Of a DNA stretch of 64,000 nucleotides, positions 42,522 through 54,534 are shown piece by piece (the first letter of the stretch is position 1; every line of letters begins with the position of its first letter). Source of the stretch: CAG-791 sp000431495 (GTDB lineage: Bacteria; Bacillota; Clostridia; Lachnospirales; Lachnospiraceae); NCBI GenBank assembly GCA_052117605.1, contig JBQKIT010000011.1; one strand, written 5' to 3'. Both the position numbers and the translations under genes were made by a program. A model generated the notes under the pieces. It did no database searches, had not been told where the DNA came from, and saw only the letters and a program-made list of their open reading frames with translations.

Positions 42522-45500
42522 TTACTGCTCGTCGTCTTGAACTTCCTCTTCCGGAAGCTCCATCTCCGAAGCGGAAGCCTCTGCGTTTCCGCCTGCTTCT
42601 TCATTCTCGGGAATCGATGCATTCTCATCCTCAGAATCCAGAATATCCTGCTCCAGCAGCGCGGTCTGTGCTGCCAAGCGCTCGTCTGTGTTCAGCTTCG
42701 TGTAGCGGTAGCGCTTCATGCCGGTACCTGCCGGAATCAGCTTACCGATGATGACGTTCTCCTTCAGACCAATCAGAGGATCGACCTTGCCGCGGATTGC
42801 TGCATCCGTCAGCACTCTTGTGGTCTCCTGGAAGGAAGCTGCCGACAGGAAGGAATCCGTTGCCAGCGCCGACTTTGTGATACCCAGAATGATGCGGGTT
42901 CCCTTTGCCGGCTCCTTGCCATCCTCGATCTGACGCTCATTCTCCTCGTCGAAGTCCAGGAAATCGATCAGACTTCCGGGAAGGAACGGGGTATCACCGG
43001 GCTCCTCAATACGAACCTTCTTCAGCATCGAGCGGACAATGACCTCAATGTGCTTGTCGCAGATATCTACACCCTGCAGGCGATATACTCTCTGTACCTC
43101 GCGAAGCAGGTAATCCTGTACGGCACGAACACCCTTGATCTTGAGCAGGTCATGCGGGTTGACGGAGCCTTCCGTCAGCTCATCACCAGCTTCAATCGGC
43201 TTTCCATCCTGTACCTTGATACGGAAGCCGTAGGGGATTGCATACTCCTTGGACTCCCCGTCCTCTTCATTGGTGACCACAACAGAGCGCTGCTTCTTGC
43301 TGTCCTTCACCTCTGCCACACCGGCAATATCCGAGATGATGGCAAGTCCCTTCGGCTTACGAGCCTCAAACAGCTCCTCGACTCGGGGAAGACCCTGTGT
43401 AATATCCGCACCGCCTGCGACACCGCCGGAGTGGAAGTTTCTCATCGTCAGCTGTGTACCGGGCTCACCGATGGACTGTGCTGCGATAATTCCGACTGCT
43501 TCACCGACCTGAACCATCTCGCCGGTTGCCATGTTGGAGCCATAGCACTTCGCGCAGATGCCCAGATGGCTGCGGCAGGTCAGAATGGTACGGATCTTCA
43601 CGGCATCCTTAAGCGGATCAATCGGCTCTCCCTTGGCATTCAGGCCTCTGGAAAGAATGGCTTCTGCACGGCTCGGAGTAATCATGTGGTTTTTCTTTAC
43701 CAGTACATTGCCTTCCGCATCCCGGATTTCCTCACAGGAAACACGTCCCGTGATACGATCCTTCAGGCTCTCAATGTTCTCCTTGCCGTCCATGAACGCC
43801 TTTACGTACATGCCGGGGATCACATCCTTGCCCTCCGAGCAGTCAATCTCACGAATGATCAGCTCCTGAGATACGTCAACCATTCGACGTGTCAGGTAAC
43901 CGGAGTCAGCGGTACGAAGTGCGATATCGGACATTCCCTTTCGGGCTCCGTGTGCGGAGATGAAGTACTCCAGTACGTCCAGTCCTTCACGGAAGTTCGA
44001 CTTGATCGGCAGCTCGATGGTACGTCCCGTCGTATCCGACATCAGTCCGCGCATGCCGGCCAGCTGCTTGATCTGCTGGCTGGATCCTCGAGCACCGGAA
44101 TCTGCCATCATGAAAATGTTGTTGTACTTATCCAGAGAGTTCAGCAGCGCATCCGTCAGGCGGTTATCAATCTTCGTCCAGGTCTCTACGACCGCACGAT
44201 AACGCTCTTCCTCGGTTACCAGACCTCTTCTGTAGTTCTTGGAAATCTGGTCAACCGTCTTCTGGGCCTCTTCGAGCAGCTCCTTCTTCTCCTTCGGAAC
44301 AAGGATATCTGCAATCGAAATCGTCATGCAGGCGATGGTGGACCACTTATATCCCATTGCCTTGATCAGGTCCAGAACCTCAGCGCACTTGAAGGTGCCG
44401 TGCTTGTCGATGACCTTCTGGAGAATCTTCTTCAGATCCTTCTTCTTGACAAGGAAATCAACCTCCGGAAGGAGAAGGTTTTCCGGCTTGCTGCGGTCTA
44501 CAAAGCCAAGATCCTGCGGCAGTGCCTCATTGAACAGAAGGCGTCCGAGCGAGGTCTCCACGGTTCCGGAAATGACATTTCCGTCCGCGTCCTTTTTGGA
44601 CATCTTCACCTTGATTCTGGAATGCAGCGTAATGTAATCATTCTCGTATGCAAGAATGGCTTCGTTCATCGAAGAGAAGCACATTCCTTCACCGGGCTCG
44701 CCATCTCTCTGCTGTGTAATATAGTACACGCCCAGAATCATATCCTGGGAAGGAACCGCCACCGGGCCTCCGTCCGAAGGCTTCAGGAGGTTGTTCGGGG
44801 ACAGCAGAAGGAAGCGGCACTCTGCCTGGGCCTCTACGGACAGCGGCAGATGGATTGCCATCTGATCACCGTCGAAGTCCGCGTTGAAGGCCGTGCAGAC
44901 CAGAGGATGAAGCTTGATTGCCTTACCCTCTACCAGGATCGGCTCGAAAGCCTGAATTCCCAGTCTGTGAAGTGTAGGTGCACGGTTCAGCATCACAGGA
45001 TGCTCTTTGATGACATCCTCAAGGATGTCCCATACCTGCGGATTCACACGCTCTACCAGCTTCTTCGCATTCTTGATGTTCTGAGAAATGCCGCGCTTCT
45101 CGAGCTCCTTCATAACGAAGGGCTTGAACAGCTCCAGTGCCATTTCCTTCGGAACACCGCACTGATAGATCTTCATTTCCGGACCAACGACAATAACCGA
45201 ACGTCCGGAATAGTCAACACGCTTACCCAGAAGGTTCTGACGGAAACGTCCGCTCTTACCCTTGAGCATGTCGGACAGAGACTTGAGCGCACGGTTGCCG
45301 GGGCCTGTTACGGCACGGCCGCGGCGGCCGTTGTCGATCAGGGCATCCACCGCCTCCTGCAGCATTCTCTTCTCGTTGCGCACGATGATGTCCGGCGCGC
45401 CAAGCTCGAGAAGTCTCTTCAGACGGTTGTTACGGTTGATAATTCTGCGGTACAGATCATTCAGATCCGATGTTGCAAAACGTCCGCCGTCCAGCTGGAC

Positions 45501-46244
45501 CATCGGACGAAGATCCGGCGGAATCACCGGAATGCAGTCCATCACCATCCAGGACGGCTGGTTTCCGCTCTCGCGGAAGGCCTCAACGACCTCCAGTCTC
45601 TTGATGACGCGGGCTCTCTTCTGGCCGGTAGAGTCTTCCATCTGCTCGGAAAGCTCCTGATATTCCTTCTCAATATCCACCGCCATCAGAAGCTCCTTGA
45701 CAGCCTCCGCACCCATGCCGGCGCGGAACTTGCTGCCCCACTGCTCCTTGGCCTCCTGGTACTCACGCTCCGTCAGAACCTGCTTGTACTCCAGGTCTGT
45801 CGTGCCCTTATCCAGGACAATATAGTTGGCAAAATAAAGGACCTTCTCCAGCACCTTCGGGCTCATATCCAGAATGAGTCCCATTCTGGACGGAATTCCC
45901 TTGAAATACCAGATATGAGAAACCGGAGCCGCCAGTTCAATGTGGCCCATTCTCTCTCTGCGGACAGAGGACTTGGTAACCTCAACGCCGCAGCGGTCGC
46001 AGATTACGCCCTTATAGCGAATCTTCTTGTATTTTCCGCATTTGCATTCCCAGTCCTTGGTGGGTCCGAAAATCTTCTCGCAGAACAGGCCGTCTTTCTC
46101 CGGCTTCAGCGTTCTGTAGTTGATGGTTTCGGGCTTCGTCACTTCACCGTAGGACCATTCACGGATTCTCTCCGGAGACGCAAGCCGGATCCGGATTGCG
46201 TCAAATGTTACGGGTTGATAACTCTGCTGTTTTGTATTAGGCAT
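42522..46244 (-). CDS. rpoC: RNA polymerase subunit beta'
   Basis: 1240 residues. N-terminal zinc ribbon (CKCGKYKKIRYKGVICDRCG), catalytic NADFDGDQMA with the three Mg-binding Asp, trigger-loop region (GYLTRRMVDVSQELI) and a second zinc site (CRSHLGICAKCYG). The acidic C-terminal tail (after about 1195) is poorly conserved. Starts 6 bases after rpoB. No insertion or intein. Confidence 0.99.
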   Translation of the reverse strand: MPNTKQQSYQPVTFDAIRIRLASPERIREWSYGEVTKPETINYRTLKPEKDGLFCEKIFGPTKDWECKCGKYKKIRYKGVICDRCGVEVTKSSVRRERMGHIELAAPVSHIWYFKGIPSRMGLILDMSPKVLEKVLYFANYIVLDKGTTDLEYKQVLTEREYQEAKEQWGSKFRAGMGAEAVKELLMAVDIEKEYQELSEQMEDSTGQKRARVIKRLEVVEAFRESGNQPSWMVMDCIPVIPPDLRPMVQLDGGRFATSDLNDLYRRIINRNNRLKRLLELGAPDIIVRNEKRMLQEAVDALIDNGRRGRAVTGPGNRALKSLSDMLKGKSGRFRQNLLGKRVDYSGRSVIVVGPEMKIYQCGVPKEMALELFKPFVMKELEKRGISQNIKNAKKLVERVNPQVWDILEDVIKEHPVMLNRAPTLHRLGIQAFEPILVEGKAIKLHPLVCTAFNADFDGDQMAIHLPLSVEAQAECRFLLLSPNNLLKPSDGGPVAVPSQDMILGVYYITQQRDGEPGEGMCFSSMNEAILAYENDYITLHSRIKVKMSKKDADGNVISGTVETSLGRLLFNEALPQDLGFVDRSKPENLLLPEVDFLVKKKDLKKILQKVIDKHGTFKCAEVLDLIKAMGYKWSTIACMTISIADILVPKEKKELLEEAQKTVDQISKNYRRGLVTEEERYRAVVETWTKIDNRLTDALLNSLDKYNNIFMMADSGARGSSQQIKQLAGMRGLMSDTTGRTIELPIKSNFREGLDVLEYFISAHGARKGMSDIALRTADSGYLTRRMVDVSQELIIREIDCSEGKDVIPGMYVKAFMDGKENIESLKDRITGRVSCEEIRDAEGNVLVKKNHMITPSRAEAILSRGLNAKGEPIDPLKDAVKIRTILTCRSHLGICAKCYGSNMATGEMVQVGEAVGIIAAQSIGEPGTQLTMRNFHSGGVAGGADITQGLPRVEELFEARKPKGLAIISDIAGVAEVKDSKKQRSVVVTNEEDGESKEYAIPYGFRIKVQDGKPIEAGDELTEGSVNPHDLLKIKGVRAVQDYLLREVQRVYRLQGVDICDKHIEVIVRSMLKKVRIEEPGDTPFLPGSLIDFLDFDEENERQIEDGKEPAKGTRIILGITKSALATDSFLSAASFQETTRVLTDAAIRGKVDPLIGLKENVIIGKLIPAGTGMKRYRYTKLNTDERLAAQTALLEQDILDSEDENASIPENEEAGGNAEASASEMELPEEEVQDDEQ

Positions 46245-46250
46245 CTATCA

Positions 46251-50135
<3,885 letters not shown>

Positions 50136-50353
50136 TCATTTACCTCGTTCTGTCGAAGGCCATTGTTACCGATAAGGAGATCGCTCAAGATGTGAAAAAA
50201 CTGCAGGCGGCTCAAATCCCTTTACTGGAACCACGGCGTTCGTATGCTGTGTGTACAGGTACCACCATATTGTGCCTTATCCCGCTTTCTCTTCCGGAAC
50301 TTAATCCTTAAGGAGAGCAAAGTAGGGCATAATCGCAGAACATAGCGCATAAT

Positions 50354-50382
50354 ATATTAAAGCAAGTTTCCTGCAAGGTCAA
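50354..50382 (-). promoter_or_regulatory. Promoter of rpoB-rpoC
   Basis: On the minus strand, -35 TTGACC, 17-base spacer, -10 TAATAT, giving a leader of about 210 bases (50136-50347) before rpoB. The leader has no gene; a TGGTGGTACC stretch in it was considered and not called. Confidence 0.85.
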
Positions 50383-50467
50383 GCTGTTTTACGAAAACTT
50401 TTTGAAAATAGTGAACATTCTGCCGTTGGCACCGCCAGGTGCCCGCAGGCGTCTCTCTCCGACCACG

Positions 50468-50502
50468 CAAAAACCCGCTGCCGGTTTCCCGGCAACGGGT
50501 TT
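50468..50502 (-). terminator. rplL-rpoB terminator/attenuator
   Basis: AACCCGTTGCCGG with CCGGCAGCGGGTT around GAAA, one mismatch, followed by T-rich sequence, about 38 bases after rplL. This is the classical position where part of the transcription stops between ribosomal proteins and RNA polymerase. Confidence 0.92.
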
Positions 50503-50539
50503 CGTTGACTTTTGTCTGTTCAGACTCTGACCGCAAGAA

Positions 50540-50914
50540 TTACTTAAGAGTAACCTTAGCGCCCTCAGCCTCAAGCTTAGCCTTAAGGTCGTCAGCCTCT
50601 GCCTTCGGAGCTGCTTCCTTAACAACCTTCGGAGCTGCCTCAACGAGGTCCTTGGACTCCTTCAGGCCAAGGCCGGTGATCTCACGGATAACCTTGATAA
50701 CCTTGATCTTGTTCGGGCCAACTTCGGTCAGCTCAACGTCGAACTCAGTCTTCTCTTCCTCTGCTGCTGCGCCAGCGCCTGCTGCTGCTACAACAACACC
50801 TGCTGCTGCAGATACTCCGAACTCTTCCTCGCAAGCCTTAACGAGATCGTTCAGCTCAAGTACGGATAACTCTTTGATCGCATCGATAAATTCTGCGGTA
50901 GATAACTTTGCCAT
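50540..50914 (-). CDS. rplL: 50S ribosomal protein L7/L12
   Basis: Stalk protein of 124 residues that recruits translation GTPases. N-terminal dimer domain, Ala-rich hinge (about residues 38-55) and C-terminal domain with KIKVIKVIREITGLGLKESKDLVE. Normal length. Confidence 0.98.
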   Translation of the reverse strand: MAKLSTAEFIDAIKELSVLELNDLVKACEEEFGVSAAAGVVVAAAGAGAAAEEEKTEFDVELTEVGPNKIKVIKVIREITGLGLKESKDLVEAAPKVVKEAAPKAEADDLKAKLEAEGAKVTLK

Positions 50915-50992
50915 CTTAAATGACCTCCTGTAATTATTATTGTGATTTTCTGCGGCGTTATGCCGCTGCTCTCTTTCTTATGAAAGAAACAA

Positions 50993-51544
50993 TTATGCTT
51001 CGGGAGCTGCTTCTGCTGCGGGAGCTTCCTCGGCTGCAGGTGCTGCTGCCTCGCCGCCTTCTGCCTTCTGCTCTGCGATCTGATTGATAACGCGAGCGAA
51101 GTTGGTGAGAGGAGACTGGATGCTTCCAAGGAACTTGGAAAGGAGCTCTTCTCTTGAAGGAATCTTGGAGATCTCTTCCAGAGCGTCCTTATCGTAGACC
51201 TTGCCCTCTACTACACCGCCTTTGATTTCGAGCTTGTCTGCCTTAGCTGCAAACTGATAGAGAATTCTTGCGGGTGCAGTTGCATCATCCTTGCAGATTG
51301 CTGCTGCACTGGGTCCGTCAAGATACTGATCAAGCTGCTCAAAGTCTGTTCCCTTGAATGCAAAACGCATCATGGTGTTCTTGTAGACCTTGTACTGTAC
51401 GCCAGCCTCACGAAGCTGCTTACGAAGCTCGGTGTCCTGGGCAACGGTCAGTCCTCTGTGATCAACCAACACTACGGATGCAGCGCCTTCGATCTTCTCG
51501 GAAATCTCCTGTACTACAGGCTTTTTCTCTTCGATCTTTGCCAT
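50993..51544 (-). CDS. rplJ: 50S ribosomal protein L10
   Basis: Stalk base protein of 183 residues that binds 23S rRNA and L7/L12 dimers, and represses its own mRNA through the L10 leader. ASVVLVDHRGLTVAQDTELRKQLR start. The C-terminal tail is Ala/Glu-rich and longer than usual. Confidence 0.97.
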   Translation of the reverse strand: MAKIEEKKPVVQEISEKIEGAASVVLVDHRGLTVAQDTELRKQLREAGVQYKVYKNTMMRFAFKGTDFEQLDQYLDGPSAAAICKDDATAPARILYQFAAKADKLEIKGGVVEGKVYDKDALEEISKIPSREELLSKFLGSIQSPLTNFARVINQIAEQKAEGGEAAAPAAEEAPAAEAAPEA

Positions 51545-51590
51545 TTCTTACCTCCTTGTAGATTTTGTTGCCGATCAAGGGAGATAAATG

Positions 51591-51620
51591 AAAAATCCCT
51601 CTGCCGCATGACAGAGGGAC
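51591..51620 (-). terminator. Terminator in the L10 leader
   Basis: TCCCTCTG with CAGAGGGA, 8-base loop, then ATTTTTC on the minus strand, upstream of rplJ. It forms the terminator part of the L10 leader control. Confidence 0.88.
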
Positions 51621-51710
51621 TCGAATTTCACTTCATCATCCTCGGCAGGCTGCTGCGCATTACGTCCTTGCGGACACCTGCTGTCTTCGGCTGGTTCTAT
51701 CTGAACCATT
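51621..51710 (-). ncRNA. L10 ribosomal protein leader
   Basis: In the minus-strand transcript, AACCAGCCGAAGACAGCAGG and later AGCCTGCCGAGGA form the kink-turn helix of the L10 leader (Rfam L10_leader type), followed by the terminator hairpin. It lies directly downstream of the rplJ promoter. L10, with L12, is expected to bind here and lower rplJ-rplL expression. Confidence 0.88.
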
Positions 51711-51714
51711 TGGT

Positions 51715-51743
51715 ACTATAACAGAACAAGATACCTGCGTCAA
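51715..51743 (-). promoter_or_regulatory. Promoter of rplJ-rplL
   Basis: On the minus strand, -35 TTGACG, 17-base spacer, -10 TATAGT. The -35 is 34 bases after the rplA stop. The transcript begins with the L10 leader. Confidence 0.9.
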
Positions 51744-51778
51744 GAAGAAATCTCAGTTTCCGCCCGACGTCAGAGCAA

Positions 51779-52468
51779 TCAATATCTGTTAGCGACGATC
51801 TTCACGCCAGGGCCCATTGTGGTTGCAATGGAGATGCTCTTCAGATACTGACCCTTTACGGATGACGGCTTCGCCTTCTCGATTGCGCCCATCAGAGCAT
51901 TGAAGTTCTGCATAAGCTGCTCCTCGGTGAAGGATACCTTTCCGAGAGTAACGTGAATGATGTTTGCCTTGTCAAGTCTGTACTCGACCTTACCGGCTTT
52001 GATATCAGCGATGGCCTTGGTAACATCCATCGTTACGGTACCAGCCTTCGGGTTCGGCATCAGACCCTTCGGTCCAAGAACCTTACCAAGGCGTCCTACA
52101 ACGCTCATCATGTCAGGAGTTGCAACGACAACGTCGAAATCGAGCCAGCCTTCCTTCTGAATCTTCGGGATCAGCTCCTCGCCGCCGACGAAATCTGCGC
52201 CTGCTGCAGCTGCTTCATCAGCCTTTGCGCCCTTTGCAAATACCAGAACGCGAACGTCCTTACCGGTACCTGCAGGAAGAACGACCGCGCCGCGGATCTG
52301 CTGATCAGCGTGACGGGAATCGCAGCCTGTGCGAATGTGCAGTTCTACTGTCTCATCAAACTTGGCGGTTGCGCTCTTCTTTACCAGAGCAACTGCCTCT
52401 TCTGCCTCATAAACCTTGGACCTGTCGATCAGTTTAGCGGCTTCAACATATTTCTTTCCGTGCTTCAT
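51779..52468 (-). CDS. rplA: 50S ribosomal protein L1
   Basis: L1-stalk protein of 229 residues, also the repressor of its own operon. RGAVVLPAGTGKDVRVLVFAKG and PNPKAGTVTMDV are signatures. A matching binding site is present in the rplK leader. Confidence 0.98.
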   Translation of the reverse strand: MKHGKKYVEAAKLIDRSKVYEAEEAVALVKKSATAKFDETVELHIRTGCDSRHADQQIRGAVVLPAGTGKDVRVLVFAKGAKADEAAAAGADFVGGEELIPKIQKEGWLDFDVVVATPDMMSVVGRLGKVLGPKGLMPNPKAGTVTMDVTKAIADIKAGKVEYRLDKANIIHVTLGKVSFTEEQLMQNFNALMGAIEKAKPSSVKGQYLKSISIATTMGPGVKIVANRY

Positions 52469-52492
52469 GATTTAACCTCCAATTCTGATCTG

Positions 52493-52918
52493 TCAGTCTG
52501 TAACGGTGATGCCCATGCTGCGGGCAGTTCCTGCGATCATGCTTGCTGCTGCCTCAAGGGAAGCTGCGTTCAGATCGGGCATCTTGGTCTTGGCAATTTC
52601 CTCAACCTGTGCCTTGGTAACAGATGCAACCTTGGTCTTATTCGGCACACCGGAAGCCTTCTGAATGCCTGCTGCCTTCTTCAGAAGAACTGCTGCCGGA
52701 GGGGTCTTCGTGATGAAGCTGAAAGATCTGTCTGCATAAACAGTAATGATGACAGGGATGACCGTGTCACCCATATCTGCTGTCCGAGCGTTGAACTGCT
52801 TGGTGAACTCAACAATGTTGACACCATGCTGTCCGAGTGCAGGTCCTACAGGCGGTGCAGGGGTTGCTTTGCCGGCCTGGATCTGTAATTTGATGTAACC
52901 TTCTACTTTCTTAGCCAT
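52493..52918 (-). CDS. rplK: 50S ribosomal protein L11
   Basis: Protein of 141 residues in the GTPase-associated centre, target of thiostrepton and needed for RelA activation. IQAGKATPAPPVGPALGQHGVNI and GTARSMGI are signatures. First gene of L11-L1. Confidence 0.98.
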   Translation of the reverse strand: MAKKVEGYIKLQIQAGKATPAPPVGPALGQHGVNIVEFTKQFNARTADMGDTVIPVIITVYADRSFSFITKTPPAAVLLKKAAGIQKASGVPNKTKVASVTKAQVEEIAKTKMPDLNAASLEAAASMIAGTARSMGITVTD

Positions 52919-52931
52919 GTTTTTCCTCCTT

Positions 52932-52963
52932 TGCGGTCATCGCAGGTGGCTCCTGCTCCCGCA
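52932..52963 (-). promoter_or_regulatory. L1-binding regulatory site in the rplK leader
   Basis: In the transcript, TGCGG-GAG-CAGG-AGCCA-CCTG-CGATGA-CCGCA: two short helices with an asymmetric internal loop (GAG opposite CGATGA), the known shape of the L1 mRNA site that mimics the 23S L1 stalk. It overlaps the rplK ribosome binding region, so L1 binding would block rplK-rplA translation. Confidence 0.88.
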
Positions 52964-53030
52964 CATTACGGTGCCGGGTCATTCCGGCTATTCGCCGCAT
53001 ATAACTGCCACGCGGCAACAATCAGGCAAT

Positions 53031-53059
53031 ATAATACCTGTCTTGTCCAAATGATTCAA
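53031..53059 (-). promoter_or_regulatory. Promoter of rplK-rplA
   Basis: On the minus strand, -35 TTGAAT, 17-base spacer, -10 TATTAT, between nusG and rplK. No terminator separates nusG from it. Confidence 0.8.
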
Positions 53060-53108
53060 GCGAAGACAATTGCCTTCTCCGAACTTGCCTGCCGTTTCCG
53101 GTCTCTGC

Positions 53109-53867
53109 TCAGTTCGTCTTGCGAAGCTCTGCAAAGCTGATTTCGACCGGTGTCTCTCTTCCGAAGAGCTCCACGCTGATGGTTGCGATCTGCTTGGTAT
53201 AATCGAGTTTGGAAACGATGCCCAGGGTATCCTTCCATACGCCCGCGATGACAGCCACGCTGTCGCCCTCTGCGAAATCAATCTTCGTATCCGCCGAACG
53301 GATGCCCAGATTCTTCATCTCTGCTTCCGAAAGCGGAACCGGCTTGGATCCCGGTCCGACAAAGCCCGTCACACCTCTGGTGTTGCGGACGACGTACCAG
53401 GTCTCGTCGTTCATGATCATTCTGACCAGAACATAGCCCGGGAAAAGCTTCTTCTGTGTCAGCTTCTTCGCGCCGTTCTTAAGCTCATACACGTCCTGCA
53501 TGGGAACCGTGACCTCAAAGATCTGATTCTCCAGATGGCGGTTCTCCACCGTCTTGATCAGACCTTCCCGCACCTTGTTCTCGTATCCGGAATATGTATG
53601 TGCCACATACCATCTTGCGACATCACTGATCGCACTCTCATCCAGCTGCTCGCTGTCTGCGCCTGCCTCCTCCTGTGCTTCCAGAGACTGCGCAACCGCT
53701 GCTGCCTGCGCCTCGTCCGAAGCCGCATCGCCCTGATTCAGGACACGCTCTGCCTCAGCCTTTTCGATGTCAGCTGCCTTCTTCGTGAAGTCCGGTCTTC
53801 TGATTTCGCGAACCTCCGGAAGAACGCCGGCTCTGACACGGACTTTTGCTTCTTTCTTATCTGCCAT
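53109..53867 (-). CDS. nusG: Transcription factor NusG, N-terminally extended
   Basis: 252 residues against the usual 170-190. The NGN domain begins at residue 84 (ARWYVAHTYSGYENKVREGL) and the KOW domain lies near 195-245 (FAEGDSVAVIAGVWKDTLGIV). Residues 1-83 are an extra, basic then acidic, Ala/Glu-rich segment without recognisable domain. The start is the ATG of MADKKEAK with AGAGG upstream. It lies between secE and rplK as usual; NusG controls pausing and couples polymerase to ribosome or Rho. Confidence 0.96.
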   Translation of the reverse strand: MADKKEAKVRVRAGVLPEVREIRRPDFTKKAADIEKAEAERVLNQGDAASDEAQAAAVAQSLEAQEEAGADSEQLDESAISDVARWYVAHTYSGYENKVREGLIKTVENRHLENQIFEVTVPMQDVYELKNGAKKLTQKKLFPGYVLVRMIMNDETWYVVRNTRGVTGFVGPGSKPVPLSEAEMKNLGIRSADTKIDFAEGDSVAVIAGVWKDTLGIVSKLDYTKQIATISVELFGRETPVEISFAELRKTN

Positions 53868-53920
53868 TGATTTACCTCTTCTGATCTGAAACAGCTTCCA
53901 CAAGAATCATCGAGGAGTAA

Positions 53921-54145
53921 TCAGCCGCCGATGGTAATTCCTGTCAGAAGATCGATCAGATTCTGGAATCCAAAGTCAATCAGTGCAATGACAACGCCGA
54001 GCAGAACAGTGACAACCAGAACTGCTGCCAGCTGCTTCAGCAGGGTGTCGCGGTCAGGCCAGATGATCTTGCGGAACTCCGCCTTTACGCCCTTGAAAAA
54101 TACTGCAGCCTTGGACTCTTTGGCTTTTGTTTTGTCTTTGCTCAT
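53921..54145 (-). CDS. secE: Preprotein translocase subunit SecE
   Basis: 74 residues with a basic cytoplasmic N-terminus, the FFKGVKAEFRKIIWPDRDTLLKQ amphipathic helix and a single membrane segment near residues 41-65. The start is the ATG of MSKDKTK, with GGAGG 5 bases upstream; an in-frame ATG 12 bases earlier contains the binding site itself. Confidence 0.96.
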   Translation of the reverse strand: MSKDKTKAKESKAAVFFKGVKAEFRKIIWPDRDTLLKQLAAVLVVTVLLGVVIALIDFGFQNLIDLLTGITIGG

Positions 54146-54169
54146 ACGATCCTCCAAAGAACAGCCAGA

Positions 54170-54319
54170 TTACTTCGTCTCTTTGTGCAGGGTATGCTTT
54201 CTGCAGAATCTGCAGTACTTCTTGATTTCCATACGATCCGGATGAGTCTTCTTATCCTTGGTCGTGTTATAGTTGCGGCGCTTGCATTCCGTGCAAGCCA
54301 GGGTGATTCTTGTACGCAT
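54170..54319 (-). CDS. rpmG: 50S ribosomal protein L33
   Basis: 49 residues, zinc-ribbon form with CTEC (Cys9, 12) and CRFC (Cys36, 39). MRTRITLACTECKRRNY start, with GGAGG upstream. First gene of rpmG-secE-nusG, and about 100 bases from its promoter. No tRNA gene lies between it and secE. Confidence 0.97.
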   Translation of the reverse strand: MRTRITLACTECKRRNYNTTKDKKTHPDRMEIKKYCRFCRKHTLHKETK

Positions 54320-54422
54320 AGTCTTTACCTCCAAATGATGAACTATACTCCGGTAATCGGCAGCTCTTCTGATTTCACTGCCTCCCGGTGACTGCGCTCC
54401 GCTTCCTGTGGCTTTCGCGCAT

Positions 54423-54493
54423 AAAAAAAAGACCTTTCTGCGATCTCTGCAGGTTAGAATAGCATTCTGCAAATACCGTGTCAAGGTCTTTTT
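54423..54493 (-). terminator. Terminator arms enclosing the rpmG promoter
   Basis: AAAAAGACCTT at one side and AAGGTCTTTTTTTT at the other are complementary over about 11 bases and flank some 48 bases that hold the whole rpmG promoter. Only transcripts reading through from the beta-galactosidase gene contain both arms; those starting at the nested promoter contain only the second. Confidence 0.7.
54456..54484 (-). promoter_or_regulatory. Promoter of rpmG-secE-nusG
   Basis: On the minus strand, -35 TTGACA, 17-base spacer, -10 TATTCT. It is nested between the arms of a terminator-like inverted repeat; the -35 overlaps the first arm. Confidence 0.85.
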
Positions 54494-54534
54494 CCGATCA
54501 GATCCTTCTCATTTTCTTCATCGCAGAACCCGGA

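Noticed and set aside
50255..50275. TGGTGGTACC in the rpoB leader, like the T-box antiterminator core
   Set aside because: No specifier stem and no following terminator; rpoB is not a T-box target. Probably chance.
51600..51640. TTCGAGTCC, tRNA T-loop-like, upstream of rplJ
   Set aside because: It is the spacer next to the L10 leader terminator; no other tRNA arms are present.
54320..54420. Possible tRNA before rpmG (tRNA-Trp is common near secE)
   Set aside because: No T-loop GGTTCGAATCC-type motif and no acceptor pairing was found.
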